From positions 3,968,001 through 4,032,000 of the forward strand of contig NZ_CP093301.1 of assembly GCF_024362785.1 (NCBI RefSeq): a stretch of DNA of 64,000 bases, given 5' to 3'. The DNA is from Evansella sp. LMS18 (lineage in GTDB: Bacteria; Bacillota; Bacilli; Bacillales; Salisediminibacteriaceae). Positions 41,126 through 50,588 of this stretch are shown in pieces. The notes beneath the pieces were generated by a model that ran no database searches, was not told the DNA's origin, and saw nothing but the letters and a program-made list of their open reading frames with translations. The position numbers and the translations under genes are program-made. Numbering within the stretch: position 1 is the first letter of the stretch; the number at the start of each line of letters is the position of its first letter.

Positions 41126-42424
41126 ATGGAAGCAGCAAAAATAATAAATTCAACTACATTGCCAGAACGAGTTCAGTTGTTTGCCAGGCACCTGAGGGAA
41201 TATGAAGTTGTTGCAGGGCCAGGAGAAATCATCCTCTTTCTTCAGGCGTTTGCCGATACAGGGCAAGGGGATGCAGAAAATTTTAAGACGATGATGAGGA
41301 TAATTTTCTGTTCACGAAGAGAGGATCTGGAGATTTTTAATATGCTGTATCCTCTTTATTTCAGCAAATCCGGACTGAAAAATTCTGTTGATTGTAAAAG
41401 AATCCATCTTTCATCCAAAAAAGTGGAGAAACAGAGTGATAATCCAAAAGATGAAAAAACTCAATTAGGAAAAAACAGGTCAAAAAAAGAGGCAAAGCAG
41501 ACTCTTGAGTCAATCCGTCTCGCAACAACTGTCCATAATACGGAGGAACATAACAACAGTAGTGATCGTAAATCTCAGGCATCTGCTTTAACGTTTAATC
41601 AGTCTGAAGCAATATCAGCAGACTCAGATAATAAAGAAATAAAAGTTTGGAAAGCGTCGAGATTAACCGGGGACAATACTCAAAATATCCATGTGTCCTT
41701 TGAAAGAGAAAATCTGCGAGCATATATATCAGCCGCTCGGATTTTCCACAAACACCTAAAGGTTAAACAAGGGAGACGATGGAAGACCCAGTATAAAGGT
41801 AAGCTGATAGATTTCCGTAAGCTTATGCGAAAGAATATGCAGACTGGCGGAAGAGCGGCGTTACTTCCCAAAAAAGCACGACCTGTTCGGAAAACCAAGT
41901 ACATTTTGCTCTGTGACAGCAGCCGTTCCATGGCTGATTTTTCGGTGAATTTCCTACAGTTTGCATATGGACTTACTCTTACAGCAGGAAAGGTAGAGGT
42001 TTTTCTGTTTTCCAACCAATTAAAAAGAGTTACAAATCAGTTAAAAAACACTAAGCATAAAGAAAATCCGGAATTTATTTTTTCCAGTGAAGAATGGGGG
42101 AGCGGTACCCGTATCGGTGATTCGTTTGTTAAATTAACTGAATATTACGATACAATGTTAACGAAAGATACGGTCATTCTGATAGGCAGTGATGGCCTTG
42201 ATACTGGAAAAACAGAAAGCCTTAGAAAGAGTATGGAAACATTTCAGAGAAATACAGCAGGGGTGGTCTGGTTTAATCCTCTTTTGGCAGTTCCTGGATA
42301 TGAGCCGGCGGCAAACGGAATGAAGGCAGCACTACCGTATATAGACGCGTTTCTTTTAGCAGATGATGCATTCTCTTTCCGGAAGGCCGCTTTCAAAATA
42401 AAAAATCAGGGGTGGCGGAAATGA
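41126..42424 (+). CDS. VWA-domain protein, CoxE-like
   Basis: The 432-residue protein begins with a CoxE-type helical region, continues through a ~110-residue hydrophilic linker (KKEAKQTLES... SDRKSQAS), and ends in a von Willebrand A domain with the metal-ion site DSSRSM near residue 271 and later GSGTRIGDS and GSDGLDTG. CoxD/CoxE pairs form an AAA+/VWA chelatase-like machine. Starts 2 bases after coxD; its TGA overlaps the next ATG. Confidence 0.85.
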   Translation: MEAAKIINSTTLPERVQLFARHLREYEVVAGPGEIILFLQAFADTGQGDAENFKTMMRIIFCSRREDLEIFNMLYPLYFSKSGLKNSVDCKRIHLSSKKVEKQSDNPKDEKTQLGKNRSKKEAKQTLESIRLATTVHNTEEHNNSSDRKSQASALTFNQSEAISADSDNKEIKVWKASRLTGDNTQNIHVSFERENLRAYISAARIFHKHLKVKQGRRWKTQYKGKLIDFRKLMRKNMQTGGRAALLPKKARPVRKTKYILLCDSSRSMADFSVNFLQFAYGLTLTAGKVEVFLFSNQLKRVTNQLKNTKHKENPEFIFSSEEWGSGTRIGDSFVKLTEYYDTMLTKDTVILIGSDGLDTGKTESLRKSMETFQRNTAGVVWFNPLLAVPGYEPAANGMKAALPYIDAFLLADDAFSFRKAAFKIKNQGWRK

Positions 42425-43554
42425 ACGACAATAAACGAATAACAGGGTTAATGGCAGCAGAAGCGAAAGAAGGGAGAAAAACCGCTGTCGCTACTGTAAT
42501 CCAGGTGAAAGGTTCTGCCTACCGAAGAGAAGGGGCGAAAATGCTCATAGGAGAACAGGGGATACTCGCTGGAATGATTTCCGGAGGCTGCCTTGAGCCG
42601 GATGTGGAGGAGACCGCAAAAGCCGTTATGGAGACGGGGAAGCCGGAACTGAAAACCTATCATATGGATGAAGAACTTGTCTGGGGCCTCGGTCTTGGCT
42701 GTCCAGGAACAGTAGACATATATATTGAGCCATTTTCCGCAGAGAATGATGAGGCGGCGTTTGGCAGCTGGTCTGATTCTGTCCAAAAGGAGATCCCGGC
42801 AGTTTTGTGTACTATTATAAAAGGAAGTCCTCAGGAAAACATAAGCGCTGGCGACCGTTTTTGCATAAAGCGTGAAGGTTTGTATGGAAAATGCCTGAAT
42901 ACTGAACTGGCAGAAAAAGCGACCGAACTTGCTTTAAAAAAGCTTGGCGAACAAAATCCTAAGTCCGGGACAACTGTACTATCAATTGGAGAAAACAAAA
43001 TTGAAGTATTTCTGGACGTATATGTTCCTCCTCCTGGCTTATTAATCTTCGGTGCTGGCCATGATGCGATCCCGCTGGCTAAAAGAAGCACGGAGTTTGG
43101 ATTTAAAACTACTTTGGTGGATCCAAGGCCTGGATATAATACAAAAGAGCTTTTTCCCGGATCGGATTGTATCCTCCTCGACCCGGCAAAAGTTGAAAAA
43201 GATGATCTCATAATTACTGAAAGGACGTATGTTGTAATTATGAACCATCATCTTGAGAGGGACGTCAAATCACTTGCACTTGCTCTTAATTCCTCCGCCC
43301 CGTATGTTGGTGTTCTGGGTCCCCGTTCAAGGCTGGAGAGGCTGCTCGACAGACTGGAGGAAGAAGGTTTGAATTTTACGGAAGACCAGCTGGATGAAAA
43401 ATTATTTGGCCCTGTTGGCCTTGATATTGGTGCTGATTCGGCAGATGAAATTGCGCTAAGTATTATGGCTGAAGTGCTTGCTGTAAAAAATGGCCATGCA
43501 GGTGGTTTTCTCAGGGAACGACAGGCGATTCACCAGCCTGTTAATATCAAATAG
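42421..43554 (+). CDS. XdhC/CoxI-family molybdenum hydroxylase maturation protein
   Basis: The 377-residue protein has an N-terminal XdhC/CoxF domain (VKGSAYRREGAKMLI, GGCLEPDVEE) and a C-terminal Rossmann domain (LLIFGAGHDAIPLAKRS, VDPRPGY, PRSRLERLL). XdhC binds the sulfurated molybdenum cofactor and delivers it to the large subunit. The ATG at 42421 follows AGGGGTGG and overlaps the VWA gene stop. Supports a sulfurated Mo enzyme upstream. Confidence 0.9.
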   Translation: MNDNKRITGLMAAEAKEGRKTAVATVIQVKGSAYRREGAKMLIGEQGILAGMISGGCLEPDVEETAKAVMETGKPELKTYHMDEELVWGLGLGCPGTVDIYIEPFSAENDEAAFGSWSDSVQKEIPAVLCTIIKGSPQENISAGDRFCIKREGLYGKCLNTELAEKATELALKKLGEQNPKSGTTVLSIGENKIEVFLDVYVPPPGLLIFGAGHDAIPLAKRSTEFGFKTTLVDPRPGYNTKELFPGSDCILLDPAKVEKDDLIITERTYVVIMNHHLERDVKSLALALNSSAPYVGVLGPRSRLERLLDRLEEEGLNFTEDQLDEKLFGPVGLDIGADSADEIALSIMAEVLAVKNGHAGGFLRERQAIHQPVNIK

Positions 43555-43557
43555 AAC

Positions 43558-44193
43558 ATGGCTGGGGAAAAATACCCGGTCGCTGCAGTAATTCTCGGAG
43601 CAGGAATGTCCAGACGAATGGGAACGGCTAAACAGCTGCTTCAGCTTGGGAAGCGCAGTTTACTGGAGGTTACGATAACAAACGTTCTGCACAGTGGTTT
43701 TTCCAGAGCTATCGGGGTAATTGGACATGAAGCAGAACAAATCCAGGCAGAGATACAAATATCTGATCAAAGATTCCAGTGGGCAATAAACAAAGAATAT
43801 AAAAAAGGCCAGAGTACTTCTCTTTTTACAGGCCTTCAAGAAGCACTTAACGAAGGATATTCCTCAGTTATGATTTTTCTTGGGGATATGCCTTTTATAA
43901 AACGGGAAACCATGGAATCTGTGCTGCGCTCAGGGATGGAGATAGGTTCACAGACCGAAAAACCGTTTATGCTGCAACCGGAATATAATCAAATTCCAGG
44001 TCATCCAGTCTACCTTGGAAATGTACATGAAGGTCTCCTTCAATTTTTAGCTGGAGACGAAGGGGCTAAAGGTCTTAAGGAATCTCTGCATATATATAAA
44101 CGTCTCCGAGTCACAGATCCAGGATGTGTTTTTGATATTGATACTCCTGAGGTGTATGAAAAAGCGAAGGGGATTTTGCGAGAGAAAAATTAA
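43558..44193 (+). CDS. MocA/PucB-like molybdenum cofactor cytidylyltransferase
   Basis: The 211-residue protein is a MobA-like nucleotidyltransferase: AAVILGAGMSRRMGTAKQLLQLG binds the nucleotide, then IFLGDMPFI holds the metal-binding Asp, and QIPGHPVYLG follows. In hydroxylase clusters this group attaches CMP to molybdopterin. It begins 3 bases after the XdhC stop, completing the maturation operon. Confidence 0.85.
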   Translation: MAGEKYPVAAVILGAGMSRRMGTAKQLLQLGKRSLLEVTITNVLHSGFSRAIGVIGHEAEQIQAEIQISDQRFQWAINKEYKKGQSTSLFTGLQEALNEGYSSVMIFLGDMPFIKRETMESVLRSGMEIGSQTEKPFMLQPEYNQIPGHPVYLGNVHEGLLQFLAGDEGAKGLKESLHIYKRLRVTDPGCVFDIDTPEVYEKAKGILREKN

Positions 44194-44232
44194 ATTTTGG
44201 CTTGTGGGCAGATGGCTTTATTTGTCTCGTTC

Positions 44233-44298
44233 AGACTAAGGAATTTGCTGGACAAATGTTGGAGCTAATGAGCAAATTTGTCCAGATTAATTTAGTCT
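44233..44298. repeat. Nested inverted repeat
   Basis: Outer 7-bp and inner 10-bp perfect arms form a long interrupted stem. There is no T tract, so it is not an obvious terminator. Confidence 0.55.
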
Positions 44299-44391
44299 TC
44301 GTTTGGCTTCAGTTCATAGGAATAGTGTAACTGTATCTGAAATAAGAGCTGCATTTTTCACAAATAGTTTATGAGAAAAGATAGATTCGAA

Positions 44392-44430
44392 AAAAGGAAC
44401 ACAGGGTTTAACTATCCTGTGTTCCTTTTA
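44392..44430. terminator. Bidirectional terminator
   Basis: AAAAGGAACACAGG / CCTGTGTTCCTTTT is a perfect 14-bp stem with a 10-base loop and A/T tracts on both sides. Confidence 0.85.
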
Positions 44431-44534
44431 GTAGTAAACAAACTTTTCTTTTAAAGCAGATTGTTTCCTGTTCAGCTTAAGCCAAGTCCCGGTTGAAGTA
44501 TGTTCATTCGCCCAGTTGGTTTAACAACGGCAGC

Positions 44535-44960
44535 TTATTCTGGTTCTTTGTACTTCAACTCATCCAGGTTTTTGTCTGTCGAATAACTGATCTGGTAAAT
44601 ATCATTCTTATCTGCCCAATAATGATACATAACCTCTGGCTCGTCTTCAAAAACCACTCCTATATAGTAGGGGTTGAGATGCTTGTAGCCTTCCTCCCGG
44701 TGAGGAACGGTGTTGATTGTCCATTCCTCATTTGGAAATTGTTGAGCTAAATATGGTTCTAACAGCTCAACTTTCCGTTCAATTTGTGCATCAATCCAGT
44801 AAGGACGTGCAATGAAAAATAGACAGTATGCCAGCACAACAGCTAAGGCAAATGACCATCCAAACTTTCTCCATTTCCCTGTCAAGAAGAGTGAAAAAAT
44901 TATGATTAGCGCAGTGATGAAACCAACAGCCATCCATTCAATAAGCTCAGTTGGATGCAC
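44535..44960 (-). CDS. Two-helix membrane protein of unknown family
   Basis: The 141-residue protein has two N-terminal membrane helices (AVGFITALIIIFSLFL and WSFALAVVLAYCLFFIA) and an ~80-residue outward domain with many Tyr and acidic residues (PYYIGVVFEDEPEVMYHYW). I do not recognise the family. The start is a GTG at 44960, six bases after AGGAGG; an ATG 27 bases upstream has no site. Confidence 0.6.
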   Translation of the reverse strand: MHPTELIEWMAVGFITALIIIFSLFLTGKWRKFGWSFALAVVLAYCLFFIARPYWIDAQIERKVELLEPYLAQQFPNEEWTINTVPHREEGYKHLNPYYIGVVFEDEPEVMYHYWADKNDIYQISYSTDKNLDELKYKEPE

Positions 44961-45143
44961 ATAACCCCTCCTGCCGATTACTAACATATCTACTTATTTT
45001 GCAATCTTGGGGGAAAACTTTTACAACTAAAGTGTATCACATGTTCTCCTGATTGGTACCTGGATTTCTTCAAATGTAAATAATAACACCGGCCTGTCAT
45101 ATTTCAGAAGCCCGTACATATTTATATACACGGGGGTGTTTTT

Positions 45144-45545
45144 TTGAACAGGTTAATCATTGGAGTTGCTGCAGTCATGGCTGTGTTTATTTTAGGTACA
45201 TGGATAGTTTCAGGAGGGCCTGGCACCGGGGCGTCATCTGCGGATTCTGAAAGTGAGGAAGTGTCGGAACAGGATTTAGTTGAGGAATTAAGGAGCCTTA
45301 CGATTACATTGCAGGAAGGTCTGGATTTTGACGGCCAGATTGGAGACATAGAAATAGGGTATGAAGAGCATATTACTATCCACACATTACTGGATGGCAG
45401 CGGGGATGACACGAGCGAGATAGCGGAAGAAATAAAATCCGCTGTAGAGAGCATTTTAGAGGCAAAAAAGCAGGAGTTAATGTCTGATATCAGTTTATAT
45501 AAAATTAATATCAGAGATAAAGATGGAAAAGTGATAGGAGAATAA
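45144..45545 (+). CDS. Secreted or membrane-anchored acidic protein, unknown
   Basis: The 133-residue protein has an N-terminal signal/anchor helix (LIIGVAAVMAVFILGTWIV), a Glu/Ser-rich linker and a C-terminal alpha/beta region (LTITLQEGLDFDGQIGDIEIGYEEHITIHTLL, then a long helix). No family recognised. TTG start after GGGGGTG. Confidence 0.55.
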   Translation: MNRLIIGVAAVMAVFILGTWIVSGGPGTGASSADSESEEVSEQDLVEELRSLTITLQEGLDFDGQIGDIEIGYEEHITIHTLLDGSGDDTSEIAEEIKSAVESILEAKKQELMSDISLYKINIRDKDGKVIGE

Positions 45546-45632
45546 TCAACTATGATTATCAAGCTGAAAAATTCAGCAAGTTGCACTTATAAATGATATG
45601 CTGTAAACAAAACATTCAGGAGGAATAAGCCA

Positions 45633-46076
45633 ATGGAAGTTTACCAGGCATCATTGGAGGATTTAGAAGAAGTGTCCCGGTTATTTAACCTGTACCGGAT
45701 ATTTTACGAACAGCCATCCGACAGAGCCGGCGCAGAAGATTTCATAGAAGAGCGGCTCACGCAGAAGGATTCTGTCATCTTTGTCATAAAGGAAAAAGAC
45801 AGGTACTTAGGATTTACCCAGCTATATCCTTCGTTTTCCTCGGTTTCTATGGAAAAGACGTGGATCTTAAATGACTTATTTGTCGCAGAAGAGGCGCGGA
45901 AACAGGGAGCAGGGGAACTGCTTATGAACAAAGCGCGGGAATTTGCTAAAGAAACAGGGGCAAAGAGCATCAGCCTCAGCACCGCTTATAACAATTATTC
46001 CGCCCAGCGTTTATATGAAAAACTCGGTTACAAGCGTGATGAGCAATTCTTCCATTACGAACTTTCTCTGAAATGA
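45633..46076 (+). CDS. GNAT-family N-acetyltransferase
   Basis: The 147-residue protein shows the GNAT fold: an N-terminal DLEEVSRLFNLYRIFY segment, the acetyl-CoA-binding loop VAEEARKQGAGELLM (R-x-x-G-x-G/A), and a C-terminal YNNYSAQRLYEKLGYKRD motif. The acceptor is unknown. AGGAGG before ATG. A terminator follows directly. Confidence 0.9.
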   Translation: MEVYQASLEDLEEVSRLFNLYRIFYEQPSDRAGAEDFIEERLTQKDSVIFVIKEKDRYLGFTQLYPSFSSVSMEKTWILNDLFVAEEARKQGAGELLMNKAREFAKETGAKSISLSTAYNNYSAQRLYEKLGYKRDEQFFHYELSLK

Positions 46077-46079
46077 AAC

Positions 46080-46108
46080 AAGACTGCGAACAGCGGTCTT
46101 TTTTTTTG
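46080..46108 (+). terminator. Rho-independent terminator
   Basis: AAGACTGC / GCGGTCTT stem with a 5-base loop, followed by T8. Confidence 0.8.
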
Positions 46109-46328
46109 TGGAGAAAAAGAGCAATAATTTTATACTGGCAGGAAGGTATTGTCAATCAGCCACAGTCCCGGAAAAAATATTTATTTTACAGGGCTAAAGA
46201 CCGGAGGAAGAATCTTACAGTGCGTGGAATAATTTTCAAGGACTTATACTTATAAGTTCTAGATTCAGGGGAGGAGGACTATATTTTTCGCCGGTTCATT
46301 CATTAACATAACTGAGAGGAAGATGGGA

Positions 46329-48710
46329 ATGGGAAGTGTGCTGAGAAAATTATTAATGATTGGTTTGTTGTTCGGTTTAATCGCTGGGCTTGCTGTAAAT
46401 ACAATGGCTGCTTCAGGTACCAGCCAAATTGGAAGTGGACACGCTGTAGAAAGTGCAGGCAAGGTAAAACAAGACGGAAGGGGATTAAAGAATTCGTCCT
46501 TGCTGATCCAGTCTAAAGGCCCTGCTACGGAATCTTATCATGTGAATACGGACGAAGGAGGGAATCTACGTTCTTCTCTTCCTGATGGGGAATATATAGT
46601 AAAAGGTTTTGAGGAAGACGGCGTCTGGTACAGCACACATGAATCTTTTTCAGTAAATGAAGGGAAAATCAGCGGAGGTAAAAACGGGGAAATCAACGTA
46701 AAAGGTAAAGCTGTTATCAAAGAAAAGCAAAGTAAGCAGAAGCATAATGTCAAAGGAACACTCTCAGAAGGCAGCAAAGCTCTTCAGGGAGAAATAATCG
46801 TTGCAAACATGAATGATGAATATGAAGAAATATTCTTTTTACCTGCAAAAGGCAACGGGAATTTTTCAGCCTACCTTCCTGATGGTCAGTATTATATTTA
46901 TGGCGTAGCTTTGAAAAATGAGTTCTACAACTATGAACAGTTTTTTTACGTAAATGGAAATGAGCTTGTTATTGATGGAGAAAAAGCGCCATCTCTTGAT
47001 ATTTCGATCCCGGAAAAGCTTCATAAAGGGAAGGTGACAGATAGTACAAAGCCTTTTGCTGATGCTGAGGTAGTACTGGAAAGAATCATTGAAGAAGATT
47101 ATTACTATGAATTTATGCAGTATGTGAAGGCAAATAAAAAAGGGGAGTTCTCGCTGAGAGCACTTCCGGACGGGGATTATTCCCTGAGCATATTTTCAGG
47201 CACTTTTTCATCCTGGGATGAAATGAAATTCCAGGTTGCTGGTGGGAAGCTCTTTGTTGATGGCGAGGAAACATCTTTACTTAATATGAAAGTGCCGGAT
47301 CTGTCTCTTAAAGGCACAGTTCTGGATGGTAAAAAAGGTGCCGGATACGTGTACCTGGAAATAGAGAAGCTTTCAGAGGATGGTTATCCGGAAGATTATT
47401 TCTGGGTGGCAGCTGACCAGAAAGGTAATTTTTCCTACAGGCTGAAAGACGGCCGCTATAATGTATCCAGCGTGGAAGAAGAGATGAGAACAACTTCTGT
47501 AAATGTTTCTTTTGAGGTAAGGGATGGACACATGTTCCAGAACGGAGCGAAAGTTACGAATCTGAATATATCTCTTCCTCCGGTTACTTTAACGGGGACA
47601 TTAACAGACGGTGACATAATTCATCAAGGTTATGTTGAAATTGAACATGTCTCGGATGAAGATTGGAACACCTGGTATTTTGCAGGAACGGATAATTCCG
47701 GGAAATTTTCTTTAAGGCTAAAAGACGGTGAATATAAGGTTTCCTGGGCTTACTTATTTGAAGATGGTGATTCTGTACCTCTTTCTCTTCACTTTGAAAT
47801 GAGAAACGGAAAGTTATTCGTTGATGGAGCGGAGAAAAAAGTGCTTGAAGTAATCATTCCTCCTGTAACACTTCACGGTATTTTACTCGATAACGGGGAG
47901 CCGGCAGAGGGTGAAGTCTTTGTTACATCAGCAGACGGGGAATTATACTTCTGGAAATGGGTGAATGAAGACGGTACCTTCTCTATGCGCCTGGCTGACG
48001 GGAAATATGTTTTGCATAATGTCTACCTGTATGACGGGACAGAAGCATATATGAATACGGAATTTGAAATCAATAATGGTCAGCTGTATGTGAACGGCAA
48101 ATCAACGGACAGGCTGGAAGTAAATGTTCCGCCGGTCACAACGACGGGAAAGCTGCTGGAAGACGGCATCCCTGTTCAGGGGCATATTACTGTTAACTCC
48201 CTTGACGAGCACATGCTTCATTATTGGGCAGGCACAAACGAGGATGGAGAATTCTTCTTCCGTCTGCCAGATGGAGAGTATGCGGCAACGTATGTATATT
48301 TGTATGACGACTCCAGTTTCACTACGGGCCAATACTTTACCGTGGAAGGAGGGAAACTGTTCATCGATGGCGAGGCAGCTGACAGTCTTGATATAGAAGT
48401 TCCGCCTGTTACTCTGTCCGGCACTGTCTACAGTAAAAATAAGCCGGTAAGAGATGGGTATGTCGCAGTTGCAGCACTAGACGAAGAAGGGGAACCGTTC
48501 ACCTGGCATGAGAACTGGATCAGCTACGATGGAACGTATAGATTCCGCCTTCCTGATGGCAGTTATCTGCTCGAATACGCCGATGCTTTCACAGGGGAAG
48601 CCGTTTATTTTGATAAACAATTTATTATTAGCGAAGGTAAGCTTTTTATAGATGGTGAAGAAACAGATTCGTTAAACCTCCATCTTGATACTGGCAAGAC
48701 AACTCCATAA
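46329..48710 (+). CDS. Secreted protein with eight ~90-residue beta-sandwich-like repeats
   Basis: The ~793-residue protein has a Sec signal peptide (LLMIGLLFGLIAGLAVNTMAA) and then eight tandem units of about 90 residues. Each opens with TGTLxDG-like, has a central GxFSxRLPDGxY core and closes with GKLFVDGxxxxxLxVxVPPVTLxG. The RLPDGxY element resembles carboxypeptidase-regulatory-like or Cna-type domains of bacterial surface proteins. There is no LPxTG or S-layer anchor, so it is released or held by other means. The likely start is ATG 46329, eight bases after GAGAGGA. Function unknown. Confidence 0.75.
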   Translation: MGSVLRKLLMIGLLFGLIAGLAVNTMAASGTSQIGSGHAVESAGKVKQDGRGLKNSSLLIQSKGPATESYHVNTDEGGNLRSSLPDGEYIVKGFEEDGVWYSTHESFSVNEGKISGGKNGEINVKGKAVIKEKQSKQKHNVKGTLSEGSKALQGEIIVANMNDEYEEIFFLPAKGNGNFSAYLPDGQYYIYGVALKNEFYNYEQFFYVNGNELVIDGEKAPSLDISIPEKLHKGKVTDSTKPFADAEVVLERIIEEDYYYEFMQYVKANKKGEFSLRALPDGDYSLSIFSGTFSSWDEMKFQVAGGKLFVDGEETSLLNMKVPDLSLKGTVLDGKKGAGYVYLEIEKLSEDGYPEDYFWVAADQKGNFSYRLKDGRYNVSSVEEEMRTTSVNVSFEVRDGHMFQNGAKVTNLNISLPPVTLTGTLTDGDIIHQGYVEIEHVSDEDWNTWYFAGTDNSGKFSLRLKDGEYKVSWAYLFEDGDSVPLSLHFEMRNGKLFVDGAEKKVLEVIIPPVTLHGILLDNGEPAEGEVFVTSADGELYFWKWVNEDGTFSMRLADGKYVLHNVYLYDGTEAYMNTEFEINNGQLYVNGKSTDRLEVNVPPVTTTGKLLEDGIPVQGHITVNSLDEHMLHYWAGTNEDGEFFFRLPDGEYAATYVYLYDDSSFTTGQYFTVEGGKLFIDGEAADSLDIEVPPVTLSGTVYSKNKPVRDGYVAVAALDEEGEPFTWHENWISYDGTYRFRLPDGSYLLEYADAFTGEAVYFDKQFIISEGKLFIDGEETDSLNLHLDTGKTTP

Positions 48711-48725
48711 CTATTGATGGGACCT

Positions 48726-48753
48726 GACCTGGCAGATGCCAGGTCTTTTTTTC
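48726..48753 (+). terminator. Rho-independent terminator
   Basis: GACCTGGCA / TGCCAGGTC, a 9-bp stem with a 2-base loop, then T7. Confidence 0.85.
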
Positions 48754-48900
48754 TTTTCTTTCATTAAACCTAAAGAAACCGGTATAAAAGAGACTTTTTC
48801 TTACATACTTGTTAATACGATGGGTTCTTTATTTACAGGTTCAATTGTGTGAGCCGTAAGAAATCCCATACAGGTTAAGGAATGGAAAGGGGAAAAAATA

Positions 48901-49404
48901 ATGCAGTGTGTGGGGAGTATTCTGTCTTCAGAGAAATACGGCCTGGAAAAACCGATTATTGTACTCGAAGATAAAAAGAGACTTTTAAACTACCACGGCA
49001 AGGGCGTTGGCTTCTTCTTTTCTATAAATGATCTGGATACAAGGATCCTTACTCTTTTTACTGAATCAAACGAACTGGCATACTCCGGGTGTATTCTCGT
49101 TTACGACTACGCGAACTTCACCTCAGATGACAGGATAAAAGAAGCGATTATCTGGCATGAAATCGGGCATTTAACTTACCCGGTCCACAGCGGGAAAGAG
49201 CTGGACCTTATAGCAGAAATGAAGTGTGACATGCTTGCGGTAAAAAAAGCAGGGAAAAGAGGACTGGAAAAGCTGCTGCAGAACATACTGCTGGCGGGAG
49301 AAAAGATGAACAATGACACTTTAATGGATGCAGCCAGAAAACGGCTCGATTTTATTAACCGCCGATACAGCCTGGCGGAAAACAAACTGGAAGAATTCAA
49401 ATAA
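48901..49404 (+). CDS. Stand-alone HEIGH metallopeptidase-like protein
   Basis: The 167-residue cytoplasmic protein has an IIWHEIGHL zinc motif near residue 88 and a later EMKCDMLA, the third-ligand Glu with a following Asp, as in ImmA/IrrE-type gluzincins. It lacks the helix-turn-helix that often accompanies that family, and no repressor gene or mobile element is adjacent. The C-terminal third is helical and basic. It could cleave a specific regulator. Start ATG after GGAAAGGGG. Confidence 0.7.
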   Translation: MQCVGSILSSEKYGLEKPIIVLEDKKRLLNYHGKGVGFFFSINDLDTRILTLFTESNELAYSGCILVYDYANFTSDDRIKEAIIWHEIGHLTYPVHSGKELDLIAEMKCDMLAVKKAGKRGLEKLLQNILLAGEKMNNDTLMDAARKRLDFINRRYSLAENKLEEFK

Positions 49405-49513
49405 GGTTTCCTGTTTGCTCTCACTGCATATGAAATGAAAAACCTTCCAACACCGTTTATAATAGAACTCGCAGAATAATTTAAACAACTGGACGAAATA
49501 GGAAGTGACTTAT

Positions 49514-50434
49514 ATGAGTGAAACAATCAGGAAACTGTCAGAGGAAGATTTTCATTTTTTCAAAGCAATGGATACAGGAATAGAAGACGATTATGTGGAG
49601 CGGATTTTTAATCGGCTTACTTCTGGTACTCATCACTTATACGGTATGTTCCATGATGGCCAAATGATTTGTATGGGAGGATACACGATTTTTGCCGATT
49701 CGTATGCCATGCTCGGCCGGCTCAGAAGTGACCGGCGTTACCGGGGGAAAAATAATGCGACAAAGCTTATTGCCAGTGTGATGGACCAGGCATTTCAGGA
49801 ACCAGGTATCAAGTGGGTGGGGGCGAACACCCAGGAAGACAACATCCCGGCAAGGCGAGTGCTGGAAAAGCTGGGGCTCCCTGCCCATACACCGAAACAT
49901 GGTGCTGTCACTAAGGATACTGCTGTGCTGGAAACCGGCGGTGCAAAGTGGAGAAAAATAGAGTCACTTCAGCGGAAGAAGGATTGGCTGGAAGAAGTAT
50001 ATATGGAAAAATCAGCGGTTTTTCCATACGAAGTCTATTATTCCTTTCCCGCTTCAGAGGAGTTATTCCAGGAGGAGAAAGTAAAAGATTGGTCGTTTTA
50101 TGAAAACGAGGCAGGTACACGGGTCCTCCTCACGAAAAAAGATCAGAAGAAACACCATTACTTGCATGCTGTCTATCCATGGGACGATCTGGCGGAGCAG
50201 AAAGGGCTCTGGGAAACGATAAAAGCAGATTACGAAAAGCTTGCACGGGAAAAAGAGCAGGAAGATGAAGAGGAAACTTATATATGGATGGATTTAACTA
50301 AAACACAGGCTGCTGCTCTGCCGGCAGGGCATGAGTTTAAACTGCCTTCACCCTGGATTCTGCACGGAGCATTTAAAGAAGACTGGCAAAAGGGCAGAGT
50401 TGGCGGGAAACAGCTCCAACTGTATAGTAAATAA
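49514..50434 (+). CDS. GNAT-family acetyltransferase with extra C-terminal domain
   Basis: The 306-residue protein has an N-terminal GNAT domain (YGMFHDGQMICMGGYTIFADSYAMLGRLRSD, then RRYRGKNNATKLI for acetyl-CoA and NTQEDNIPARRVLEKLGL). A ~150-residue second half has no obvious motif and contains a Lys/Glu-rich stretch (REKEQEDEEE). The two-part layout recalls acetyltransferases with a degenerate second GNAT fold. ATG at 49514 after AGGAAG. Confidence 0.8.
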   Translation: MSETIRKLSEEDFHFFKAMDTGIEDDYVERIFNRLTSGTHHLYGMFHDGQMICMGGYTIFADSYAMLGRLRSDRRYRGKNNATKLIASVMDQAFQEPGIKWVGANTQEDNIPARRVLEKLGLPAHTPKHGAVTKDTAVLETGGAKWRKIESLQRKKDWLEEVYMEKSAVFPYEVYYSFPASEELFQEEKVKDWSFYENEAGTRVLLTKKDQKKHHYLHAVYPWDDLAEQKGLWETIKADYEKLAREKEQEDEEETYIWMDLTKTQAAALPAGHEFKLPSPWILHGAFKEDWQKGRVGGKQLQLYSK

Positions 50435-50444
50435 ATTTAGTATT

Positions 50445-50476
50445 AAAAGCATGGTTACCAATGATCATGCTTTTTT
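50445..50476 (+). terminator. Rho-independent terminator
   Basis: AAAAGCATG / CATGCTTTT stem with a 12-base loop, then TTTTTT. Confidence 0.8.
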
Positions 50477-50588
50477 GGTTTAGGCGTAAAATGCTGTGAT
50501 CAGGGGATGCGGGGAAACAAGAGTAACCAGCCAAGGATGAAACCGGGAGCTTTTTATTTCGTATAGGAAATAAAAGGGGGAAATTCAG

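Larger units (their letters stand above)
44194..44534. other. 341-bp interval between convergent genes
   Basis: It holds a nested inverted repeat: AGACTAA / TTAGTCT (44233-44239, 44292-44298) around CTGGACAAAT / ATTTGTCCAG (44248-44257, 44276-44285). The terminator at 44392-44430 follows. No gene is seen. Confidence 0.65.
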
